Assembly: GCA_019649035.1 (NCBI GenBank)
Contig: BMAT01012367.1
Coordinates: 58,207-93,250 of the forward strand
Direction of reading: 5' to 3'
Source of the DNA: Elysia marginata
Taxonomy: Eukaryota > Mollusca > Gastropoda > Plakobranchidae
Length of the DNA: 35,044 bases
Positions 10,701-22,700 of the stretch are shown here, piece after piece. The position numbers and the translations under genes were made by a program. How positions within the stretch are numbered: position 1 is the first letter of the stretch; each line of letters begins with the position of its first letter. The notes under the pieces were generated by a model. It was not told where the DNA came from. It did no database searches and was given only the letters and a program-made list of their open reading frames with translations.

Positions 10701-13700
10701 AAACTGAAACAAATAACTTTTAGCATTAATTTCATGTAAATTTTTTTAACCAGGGTAAAAATGGTGTTTATCCCGTGTACCCTTAAACCCTTCAAATTAA
10801 AGTCATAATGCGAATTCTTACTGTTTATGATGAAATTGAATGTAACGAATAAAACAGCAGCTTCTTCTTACACATTAAGAAAAAATAAAATACACCCTCT
10901 TCTCTAAAAAAGCTTCATCTCTTTTCTCCTCACCCAGACATGCTTACGGCACCCTGACTGCTCCAGTGCACGGCACACAAGACAGGGTGTGTTCTCCCTG
11001 ATCCGACAGTCACTGGATCTGATCCAGGCAGTAGTCACCAAGGGAGGCCCTGATGAAGGCTCGAGTGCCTGCACTAACAGCTACCATCAACAACAAGGAG
11101 CTCCCGTCCTCAATGGTGACTCTGGCATTGGACTTGGGTCTTCTCCTCATCCCACTGCCAGCAAAGCTTTTTCTGATTTTGAGGTATGACGTTGGTTTTT
11201 TATGTTTTTTTTTTTGCAGGTGTGAAAATTCTCCCGACACCTAGGACTAAATGGCCAAATTATCAACTCTTAGAGTGCCTCACCTGCGTTGAACTTTTTA
11301 TTTCTTCAGTTTCTTCTCTCACTGCTCTGACCGGCGGTACATATAACAAAAGGCTTATTTTTAAAGCATTATTTGATCAGGTGTGAATTGTAATTGATGA
11401 GACTAATTTAGTATACAGGGGAAGTTTCTAACTGAAAGTGGACATGCCATTCCAAGTTCACAAATATAAAAAAAAAAAAATTATAAGAACAGTACAACAG
11501 GTTAAAGCTAGTGGATCTTGACCTAGATTTTGGTTTTACTGAAATAAAGAGCTCGAGAAATCGGTGTCATTGGCAGTCTTTCCTTGTGTATTCTTGATGG
11601 GACAGCAATATTGACAACCATGATAATAATGACCAAAATGATTATTATTTTCTTATGTATTTTTTTATGTTTTTATTATAAACAGGATCAGGTCGACTTG
11701 GCTCGCGTGACTGTAATAAACCCTTCAGTAGAGGATCGTCTTCTGTCGGCCTTTGAGTGTGTGAAGGAAACTGTTGAAGAGTTCACAGACTCTTACTACA
11801 CCTCCCATGATGCCAGGGAGAAGATTGTACAGCTGTCTGACAACCTCCGAGATGATTTGCAAGCCATGCTGCTCATTGGGCAGAACCTGGTACGACGGAA
11901 TGTTATAATAATAATAATGTACATTTGTAAAGCGCCTAATCTAATGAAACAAAAGCTCGAGGCGCACAATTAAAAAAAAAAAATATATATATGTATACGC
12001 AAAACATTCACACACACTCACACACCTACACGCACACCCACACTGCATTAAGAAGAATACAAAGTAATTATTTGTCATAAATCAGAAACTAAACAGGTGT
12101 GTCTTAAGAGACTTTTTAAATATATACAGACTTTTTGCACTACCCACTCCCTGTGGTAGGTCATTCCACACTTTAGGGCCAAAGTAAGAAAAAGATCTAC
12201 AACCATTATTGGTGTTTGTTCTTGGAACATTTAAAATAGTTTTGTCTGTTGACGATCTCAAACTTGTAACTGGTTCATATTTTTTAATGAGTTCACAAAG
12301 ATAAGTGGGGGCCGTGCCTTCAAGACAACGAAACACAATTACAGCAGCTTTAAATTTTATTCTATTTTCTATTGGGAGCCAATGTAGCATTGAGATATAA
12401 GTCTGTAGTTTAATTTTTGTGTTCTGCTGCACTCAGGTGTAAAGCGAGCAAGGTGGGCGGTGAAAAATCTTGTCAGTATTCTTGAGTGATGGGCTTATGG
12501 ATAAGGTGCTGTATACATAAACACTCTTTACTTTTTTTTTTACCATTAATGTCAGCTATCGGCTTCAAATCCCAGACTAAAAAAAACGCACCTCATTAAA
12601 ATAGGAACCTACCCCTAAAAGAAAAATAATGAATGTTTGTGAAATAGCTCTTCTAGCATGGATGTAAATCTTTCAGATTTTAGTGACTTCAGCTTTTTTT
12701 TCCCTCAAATGTGGGATTTCAGCTCAAATTTTTTCCCACTTCATAGGCTCTCTGTGTGCTTCTGTTATGGTGTTTCAGTTTCTCCTATCAATCATATTAA
12801 ACCCTTTCTCTCATGCAGATATGTATTTTGTTTAAGATAATCTTAGTTTATGTTTTTTTCCTATGTTATAGAATTGCCGGGATCAAAAGTCTCCGACTCA
12901 AGATTTTGAGACAGCCATAATAAAGACCCTGGAGTCCTCCAAAATTCTGAGAAAACAGGTGAGAAATAATGCTGTGAGCATGGTCAGAGTTTAAAAAGAA
13001 CTTTTTGTCTCATTTTTTGTTTGTTTGTAGATTTTAACTTATCCTGTCAATGTTGCTTTGAAGAGATCTAATGCTCTTTTTTACAATTGAGTGAGCTGCA
13101 CTTACTCACAAAAAAAATAACAGAAAAGAAAGAAAAAAATAACCAGTTTCAGTTTTGGTCATTAGAAAGTAAATATAATATTTAATAATCCTGACTTAGT
13201 CAGGCTAGCAGATTTTAACATTATACTCAAGAGCAGTGTTATAAAAATACAATATGAAAGAAAAGGAAAATAATCTTTCTCTCTCAGGCACACACACCCA
13301 CTCTTCTCTATCTCTTTCTAATTATCTAACTCCTTTCCTTAACTGATAACCAATCCTGCCCTTAAGTTAACTAATCCTGCCCTGAAACCAATCTCACCAA
13401 CCAGAACGTCCCACCTCCCTCTCCACTTCATATTTATTAAACATATAACACCTGCTGATGCAGTGAGATGTCTTTCTTTGATTAATGAACCCACATGTTT
13501 TACCTTCCCAGCTGCTTGGCACTGCCATGAGCCAGGCGTCTGACCTTTTCCGCCAGAATGATGACGAAGGCCTGCTCAAGTCACTGAGGGTTTCTGGGAT
13601 CAGCGGGGAGCTAGCCAGGGTAGAGGAGTTAACTGTGAAGTTCTCAGAGCACCAAGAACAACTGGAGGAGGTGTGTGGGCTCATATTTTTGTGTGGCGTC

Positions 13701-16700
13701 CAGGTCTAGTGATAGATGCTCAGCTTTTGGACCGAGAGGTCTGGGGTTCGAGTCCTGCTTTTGGCAGGTCAACCTTTAGTCCTTGAGAAAGGATATTTAC
13801 ACACATTGCTTCGCCTTATTCATACATTTGAGTACCTGACTATAGGCAGTGAAAGTTCTTGTCAGTATGCTAGATTGATGCGCTTTAAAATGCTGCTCCT
13901 CTGTGAGTTTAGAAGGTGATTTTGTCGGAGAACTCATGTCAAGCACTTAGAGCTTATTAGTGAATTAATAGCTATATAAAAATGCTCTTTAATATTATAG
14001 CTTTGATCACTTGCATACAAGCTTTACTCAAGGTCATCAGTATTTCATGTACCCTCCAGGCCAGAGGAAAAAAAAAGCATGATAGTTTTAGCCTTGGAAA
14101 ATATGGGCTTTATATAGATAAGTGCATTTTTGCCATATCTAAGATAAAAGGAATTACTCAGTAAATACTGATCCAATAGGATGTACATGATGTCTTTACA
14201 GAGAAATATACGTCTTGTATCCAGGGTTGGATATCACTTCAAAGGCTAGCTGTTTTCAAAAAGACATTTTTTCTATCTTTCTAAACATGAAAAATTTCAT
14301 ATAACTGTCAATATAATATTTAGAAGAGAAATATTAAAACGTTTGTTGATTTAAAAGAAGATAAATAGACCTTTGAATGGCCAATTCTCTAAGTACTGAA
14401 AGAACCTCCGACTTCTGACTCATAGCCCTGGATAGCCCTGGATGCCAGACATATGATCAATATTTTTTTTTTGTCTTGTAATATTTGTTTCTTTTAAATG
14501 AGTTATCAATTATGTGAGTTTTAATGTAGAAAACCCATTGAAAAAAAAGGTTGAACCTAAGTTACTAAGCATGCTTTCATAGACTTCAATTAATTCAGTC
14601 AGCTGTATTGCTGGTAGTAGCGCCTGAATCTACTTCTTTACATGCATAAAAGAGGTGAAATTAATTTCCTCAATTTAATTTGGAAGCATGCTTTTGAAAA
14701 ATATAACACGTTTGGGAAGGAAATGAAAGTTTTATGCTGTTGGCAATTGGGTACTAACAGAAATGTAATTAAATTATAAAACCATGTATTCTTTGATTCG
14801 AAGAAAAATTTCTTGCTCCCAATTTATTGACCTCACTGGCTTTTGTGTCTTGTAGGTGTGTAAGCTGTTTCGACACATGGCCAGCACAGATCCTCTGGTC
14901 ATCACAGCAGAACATAATGAGACTTTCCTGCACAGCTTGGGTCCTCTGGTAAGCAAGGAGGTTAAGGAACTTTTCCAAGGAGAATGCAGAATAATTAACC
15001 CCTTCGTGACATATAACGTACGCTGTACATCCTATTTGTTGTGACAAGATGCAGATACGACATACGTTGTACGTCATCAAATCAGCGGGTTTTTCCGTTC
15101 TCTATGATGCTTAGTCATACAATGTACGTCATGTTTTGCTCTGCATATGAGGGATATTTAAGGCAGTTATATGAATTCTGACAATATAATTGGAGTTTAG
15201 CAATGTTAAAAATATACAAATAATCCCTTCTCTAACCAAAAACTGCCACGTCATGGCGAATGACAGAACCTACGTCACGAAGGGGTTAAGAGTGTTTTGG
15301 ACATATTAAAAAGATATAAAAGTATAAATGAAAGTGGGCTATATTAAAGTCTGAAAAACAAATGTTCAGCTACCTTCTTTGGGCGTGACATGAAAAAATC
15401 AAAACAAGTCCACAATTTAACTCCAGAAATTCTTGAAGGGACTGACAGTCAAGTCAAGGCAAATAGTTTGGCGAATGTTTAAGATTGGACAGAGCAGTAG
15501 AAGTTCTGACACCGACACATTGAGGTCTGTGAAAGAGCATGAACACCTGGAACCCGGAAAATGCTGATTGTTTGGTCTTTCCTTGACCAGTTGAAAAATA
15601 TGATTAAGGTGTTCTTTATTTAAGCAAGGCGTTAAGATGCCTCCTATTAGAAATGAAGATTTATAGAAATGGACAGAACATACCACAGCTCAATATGCTC
15701 TTCATTATTCTACGTTGAAACTAAATTTTTGGTCTTACCTTGATAATCATCATAATGCTCAGAATAGTCAGATTGCTAATTTTGTTAAATGCATAAAACC
15801 TGCTGAATATCGTTCTTTTTTTCCCACACCTCTCTGGCAGATTCTGTACTCAGCACACACACTGGCTCAACATCCAGACTCAAAAATTGCCAGAGAAAAC
15901 TTGGAAGTGTTCAGTGATGCTTGGGAGTCGCAAATCAATGACCTTTCCATTCTTGTGAAAGAGGTTAATGACGTGTGTCAAGGTCGCGGGGATAAGGTTG
16001 TCTACCTCTCCCTGCCTCGGCCTGGGGTGAGTCAATTTTTTTTTACATTTGCAAAGATTATTTTAGATACGGTCATGCTTAGCATATTCTGCCTTCAGAA
16101 TATTAGTTTACTTTCATATTACAAGATATATAACCTGACCATTTTAGGATTACAATATTTATCAGCATGATATGATATTAAAATGCTACAATAATTCACT
16201 ATTTCTTGACAAAAATGAAAGGCATGTGGCGTACAGTTTTATTTTATATATATACATTTTATGATTTAATCCTCAGTCACATAGCAAGTATATACAAATT
16301 GACCCTAATCCCCCCCCCCCCCCCTCCTCCCCCCTGCTATGCCATTAAGTCTTTTCCTGTTTATTTTAAGCCGTAGGTCTGTTTGATCATGATTTCTCTT
16401 TGTAAGGTGTTGGTTTGTCCTGCAATGATTTAATTTGCATCATAGAAGTACCCTGTGCACCATACTGCAACAGAGATATTTTGATCATCTTCAATATGTT
16501 TTCCCTTGTTGATGAATGCCATTTATCTTAGTAACACTTTTCTTTAATCACTAGGTATGAAAGATGTGTAAAAGGGAAAGAGTTTTAAACTTAAAAAAAT
16601 TCTTCTTTGTTATAAATACCATGTAAAGTAAAAAGTAAAGTTTCCCACCATGTAAAGTAAAAAGTAAAGTTTCCCATACTTGAGATGAGCGTCACGTAAA

Positions 16701-19700
16701 AAGGAGCAGGGTTTTTAATTTTTAGGCACAGGTTATAGTGAGGTTGTTTACCATTGCTTTCCTCGCTGCCTTTACTTTTACTGAGTCTTACCATTTAGTT
16801 GGTGGAAAAAAAAAGGAAATGTGGGGCAGCCTGGGCGAGTGCCCCCCACCCCACAAAAAAAAAAAAAAAATTCAGCTTCTAAAGATTTGAAAGTCATTCA
16901 AAAATAGAATTTATACTCTTGTAACTCTCAAAACATTTTTCTTGCAATCATTCCATTCTGAATGAGTCACAGGTCACAATTTTCACATTTAAGGCTTTGA
17001 TATTTTGGACTATTCATATAATTGCATGATTTTTTCCTAAAAATTTTGCAAAAAGATATAGCTCTTAGTTAAAAAAAATAAAGAGAAAGATCTTCTTTTA
17101 AACTGCACTTTCTGGAAGCTTCCAAAATTTGACTCATTTGCTTTGGAAGAAAAAGGTGTATTTTAAAGTAGATTCATTTTTTTAAAATTGCATGGCAACT
17201 TTATGATTTACGAGGACTTACAGAATTTTTGTGATGACAAGTACCTGTTGTTATATTTCATGTTTAGAGAAACTCCTGATACCTTCAGTTAGTTTATTCC
17301 TGCTCTCCTGATATCCTTCCCCTCCACAGGGATGCAAGTTTTCCAATTTTTGAAAGAATTTGGATCTTTTCAGCAGTTTTCTCTAGCAAAAAACAAAGGA
17401 AAGTTTGAAAAAAAATAATAAAGACGAAACTATTAGAGAAAGTTGGCCAAACTTTAAGATTTCAAGAAAATCAAACACTTCCTTTGGTTTGTACAGTTGT
17501 GTAAGCCCTAGTACAGAGTTGTATCTGCCTTTTTTAGTTGATCTATCGTAATCAAAGATTCTATGGGGGCAGCTTTTAGTTATCAGTGGCGGGTGGAGCT
17601 CATCATAAAGGGTCATAAATTTTCCTGCTTTTTGTGCATAAGGCGCTTGCAACTCTGATAATATCCGGACAGAATACCTTCATGAATATAGCCTCTAAAT
17701 CTTTTTCCTCTCACTCCCATCTTCCTGAAAATGTATTCCACCACAAACACTAGGGTCAGACCCCTCCAGTAAGTAATATCTGTAAAATCAATGTTTCCCA
17801 TGTTTTCTGTATTTTTTTTTCTTCTCTTCTATCTTTATGTATGTTCAGTGTTGATTAATTTGATTTGCAAACTAGTAATAAAAAATAAGGTGCCAAAAGA
17901 ACCAAAATGACACACCAAAAAAATTAAACATTAAATAAAACACCTAGACTGACGATTTGAATGTCTTTTCAATGTTTTCAATGTTTATAAAGTAGTTTTG
18001 TTTGACCTTTCTTTATTTTTTTTCCTTTGCTTTTCATGTCATTGAGCAATATGTTTCAGTGTTTTTTGTTCGTTTTATTGTTTTCACAACCCTCTTTTTT
18101 ACTTAAAAAATGACAAATGTTCTGTGTGGGATGTATAAACAAAATTGATAAAAAAAATTGTACGTTGAGGTTTCACATAATATTTTTTCTTTGTTCTTTT
18201 GATGTCCCCTTATTTATTAAGTGATAATATCTCTTCTTTGTGTATTTAGACATGCTTTTCTCTCTTTGAGTGTATAATAGGATAGATGTGAATTATTTTT
18301 TTTAAAAACCTGTTCTGTAAGGCATTTTTTTGAATTGTGCTTCCCTCTGTTTGAAAGCCTAGGTTAATCTGTTTTGAAACAAATTGACCATAAATGCCTC
18401 GTATCAAAGGTATAAATTTGGAAATACCCCATGAATAAAGCATCCATGATGATTGAGATGATGATAAAGGACTTGAGAAACAACAATTGACTTGCCTCAT
18501 TGGGGTTTAAAGAATTTGTCTTGTTTAAAAGGTCATTTTTACTTTTTTTTTTTTTTTTAAGAAAGAGTTCATGGGGGAGATAGTATTCATAAGCAGTCTC
18601 ACAAAACAGATGGAGTTTGGGACAAGACACTGTAGTATTTTCAGTATTCAGCTTAATCTTTTTCAACCTAGACTTTTGCAATTTATTTTTAGTATAAAGC
18701 AGAGGCCACTTTGCAAATTATAATTATCGTTACATACGTTAAGAAAGTTAATGGTCACAAGAAGAAAAAGCAACATGTTTTTGAAGCAATCTCAAAGCAT
18801 GATTATTTATACTGCTGAATTGGTGTGACGGCACAGAATTTCTAGAAGTTTCTCAAAGTGAATATTTTCAATAATACTCTGGCATGCCTGGAAAAGTGAT
18901 TCGATTTGATTTTCACTGTGTTTTGTTGCAATAAAGCAATCAAAATGTTTTCTGCTTGATTTTAGTTATCTTTCTTCAGTTGTTATTGACTTTCACCTCA
19001 GCGGTTAAGTGATGCAAGTTTCCTGATTTGTACAGGAATTCATACTTATTCACACATTTTTTTTTTAACTCAAAGGACAAAAGTCTGTTAAAACAAGACT
19101 TGAAGAAAAAAATTTAAAGCATCTTTTTTAAATGTCGTCTTTCTCTTGCAAAAGTTTACAAGTTTTGAAGAAGTTCATCGCCTCACAGAAAACAAAAGTT
19201 ATAAGGAAAGAGCTCTTCAAACAAACAATTCTTCTTTAACCATTTCAAATTCTGTGATCTTTTATAGTGGGTTTATGTTAGATGGATATTAAGTATTAAA
19301 AAATGGAACCTGTGATATAGCAATTCCAGGTTGCGTATATGTACGATGTGCTTTGAAAAATTTCCTGCTTTAAAGGTGTAAGCTGCATGCATCCCTGTGG
19401 AAATGATGCCCTGAAACTATTGTTTAAAATAGCAAAAAGAGATCATGAAATTGTCTGCAGCATAACTTCCTAAAAGAGACATCTAAATCAAAAGTTGTGA
19501 AGTGGATGATGATCTAAAACTTAAAAGTAATTTTTTTTTTGTTTCTGTAATATTTCAAAGATGGCTGCACTGTTAAAATATATTTCTTTTTGAAAGGAAA
19601 TTCGTTATTCAGCAAATCTACCACCATTAAAACAAATTATTTGAGGTTTGTCTTTGTTGCAGCAATGGAAACCTACTTTAACTTTTATATATCTAAAAAT

Positions 19701-22700
19701 CTTTGTAATTTATGCCAATCAGCACTGTATAACTATTAATATAATCTATATTGAGCAATACTTGTGACATGTTTTCACTTTTCTTTTGTTTCCCTTTTCC
19801 TATATGATGCATTGCTTAAAAGTTGCAAGGAAGTAACAATAAGAATAGAAACTTGACATCACTAGGGCAAAAGGGCATGGTGCCACACAGCATATCTTTT
19901 TGTCATGAAAAGTAGCATTATGATGAGTATCTTTGATTCTACATGTTTCTCATTTTATCTTGTTCCACCTTGGTTTTCTCGTAACAAAGAGCAGTTTTGT
20001 AGACTTGGAATTGATTCATAGGAAAGTCGCAGGCCTAGACTAAAATTGTCGTTGCTTGTCTTAGTTTTCTTTACAAGAAAGACTAGTCGCTATTCATGGA
20101 AAAATTTGGTCTAGACTAACTATGTCAGAACAAATATGGGAATGCCCTTAAGCCAAATTGATATCCTACAGAAATAGCTATGGAAAACAAGATGAAGTAA
20201 GAAACTTTAGTGTTTATACATGTCGTGAAAAAGGAGAATTTATCAGTTCCTATAAAGATCTAAACATGAAATGAAAGAGACTTAGGCCCAAATTCTTCTC
20301 AGTACAAGATAGAGTGTAAATTTAGGCTGAAATTTTAGTCCTCTTCATGAACTACTCTCAAAGTTTTGAAACAAGGTAAACCAGTCAAGTCATCTTGAGT
20401 CCTAGTCTATACCCACTACTCTATTACAATGTTAAATCTAAGCTGCCTTTGTTGTTTTAATACAACAGTAGTGATTGGGTAACAAAAACTTTGAGGATGT
20501 TGTCAGTCATAAGTATGAATTCTGTTTTGTTGTAGTCACCCATTGCTGTGTCAACCCAAAGTTAATAGAAGTTTGACCTTTGTAAAAATATTTTATCCCT
20601 AATTTAAAGCTTTTTGGCCTTTTGAAATTGAAACTCCAGAATGCTTTTGTTTCAAGACAGTAGCGACTGTTAGTGAAAATGTGTAAAGAAATTTTCAAAG
20701 ACTGTGCATACTTTTTATTGTGGTTTTCTCTTGAAATGAGTGTAAACAAATGAAATATTTTCCTTACAGATGCAGTATAGCTCTATACATGTTTGTTTTT
20801 GTCCCTCCCTATTACATTTGTGCTTGTGAAATTTGCCCCCAATCTTAGCTAAAAGTAGAGCTTAGTTTTTACCTGAAAAGACCAGCAATGCCCTGTGACA
20901 ATGTAAATTGTTTTAGACGTGTCATTACACTGGTATTTTGTGCATTACAACTGGGCATGACCTTTGTCTCTTCTTGCTTCTTGTAGAAACACGGTACCAC
21001 TTCCAGATCTCTCAGGCCTGCTAAGCTGGATGCAGAGGTAAGAGGTCATTGCTTGCACCCATTGCTCTCAGTATGGAAATAAGTTAACTTTCGTCTTACT
21101 CTCATATATTTGCCTGCACCATTGGATTATAAAATTGACTCACAGTTTCGCTTTCTCATTTGGCCTTTGATCATCCGTTTTATAACTTTTGCTTGTTATT
21201 GCTTTATTTCACTTTTAGAACACCAATTGTGAAGAGGTGCAGTTAGTCAAGTGACACCCTCCCTCATCTTTTTCCTATTCTAAATGTCATTTAAATGATC
21301 AGTACATCACGTCTGGAATTAAAATAAGCCCTGGCTTGGCAATCGCCTCTTTGCATCTTGAATACTTGACAGTGTGAGTACTACCTTTTCCCCCTACAGC
21401 CTGTTCTTTCCATTCAACCTGGGCATGTAAGCTAAAGTGCCTCTTTAGCATAATACTACACTGCTAATATTCCCGTTTAGGAACAAGCAGAAAGAACTCT
21501 GGAAGGCTGTAGTCACCAGCTGATAGATAAATGAACAATAATCTTAGTGAGCTTCCAAAGCCTTCATTTTTTTTTTTGCATCGTAAATAAAGCTTACTAG
21601 AGATGCACCAGATATATACGTTTGAGTAGCTTCTTGAGATAAAGAGTTGACCAAACATAAGTTGAACTGAAGTTGAGGAATGTTTTCTCTCACAATAAAA
21701 ACTCTTTTAAATCGTCAAATTCCTTTGTGAGATGTGGAGAAATATGGGGGATCATTGTCACTTATTTTATCCTATCCTCCCAGGAACAAGCCAAGATCGC
21801 CAAGCTAGGTCTAGAGANNNNNNNNNNNNNNNNNNNNNNNNNNNNNNNNNNNNNNNNNNNNNNNNNNNNNNNNNNNNNNNNNNNNNNNNNNNNNNNNNNN
21901 NNNNNNNNNNNNNNNNNNNNNNNNNNNNNNNNNNNNNNNNNNNNNNNNNNNNNNNNNNNNNNNNNNNNNNNNNNNNNNNNNNNNNNNNNNNNNNNNNNNN
22001 NNNNNNNNNNNNNNNNNNNNNNNNNNNNNNNNNNNNNNNNNNNNNNNNNNNNNNNNNNNNNNNNNNNNNNNNNNNNNNNNNNNNNNNNNNNNNNNNNNNN
22101 NNNNNNNNNNNNNNNNNNNNNTTTTGCAGGAATTCTGATTTTTTCTTTAGCTAAAAAGCAGGAAAACTTGGAAAAACTATGACCTAAATGGTAAAGAAAA
22201 CATCCTAAATTAGGAGTCATAGAGTGTAAAATTTTCCTGCTTTTTGAGCATAAACTGCTTGCATCCCTGTATTACTTAGTCAAATCTTCTTTTCCCCCTT
22301 TGCAGAAAATTTCAAGGCCTTAAAAAAAATAGTTTATGACCCGTAAGGCAAAATTTGCACATAAACCCTTTTTCTTGTTGTGATACTTGTAAAAGGTCCT
22401 CTATTTCCTCACTCTTTAATTTTTTATTGTTTTCAAAAATAATTTTTATTGACCTTCTTTCCCTCTTACTGGGCTGACTATTCTAATACTGCATATTAGC
22501 AGCCCATAATTGCACCAAGCATAGAAGAAATACTTCAGTACACAATGTGAAAAAAAATTATGTACTTCATGCACAGTATTTGAACAATAGCTGCTTAAGT
22601 AAGCTCCTCAATCAGATCACAATTTGGGCTGTTAAATCTCGCTTTATCAGGAAATCCATTGAAGATAGGAACATGGGGATTTCGCAAAAAGTAAGCAGAG

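Larger units (their letters stand above)
11890..12871 (+). other. intron 7 of alpha-catulin
   Basis: 982 bp. More than half is the minus-strand LINE fragment. The right part holds a degraded hAT-like MITE start at 12657 with no clear right end. Confidence 0.8.
16027..20986 (+). other. intron 11 of alpha-catulin (longest)
   Basis: About 4.96 kb, phase 0, strongly AT-rich. It contains a 15-C run followed by CT-rich sequence (16310-16334), a perfect 29-bp tandem duplication (16619-16676), a poly-A stretch (near 16855) and two hAT-like MITE copies (17327-17657 and 19006-19397). No additional exon fits the protein. Confidence 0.8.

Noticed and set aside
12082..12432. Independent minus-strand host gene
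   Set aside because: The LHWLPI...WNDLP...LKTHLF pattern is the known C-terminus of CR1/L2-type retrotransposon proteins and is followed by a typical LINE tail.
13394..13684. 96-codon minus-strand ORF
   Set aside because: It is a shadow of alpha-catulin exon 9, whose + frame has clear family homology.
13700..13760. Functional tRNA gene
   Set aside because: A- and B-box-like motifs are present, but there is no complementary acceptor stem or anticodon arm. The sequence continues into a SINE body and tail.
14222..14440. Another hAT-like MITE (CAGGGTTGG ... ATAGCCCTG)
   Set aside because: Only about six terminal bases are complementary, the right end is ambiguous because of a duplicated GATAGCCCTG, and the flanking 8-mers do not match.
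14769..15080. Overlapping minus-strand ORFs near exon 10
   Set aside because: They cover exon 10 antisense and run into the piggyBac-type MITE; no homology.
21673..22220. ORFs of 140-169 codons spanning the N run
   Set aside because: Most of their length is translated N; only EQAKIAKLGLE at the left edge is real coding sequence.
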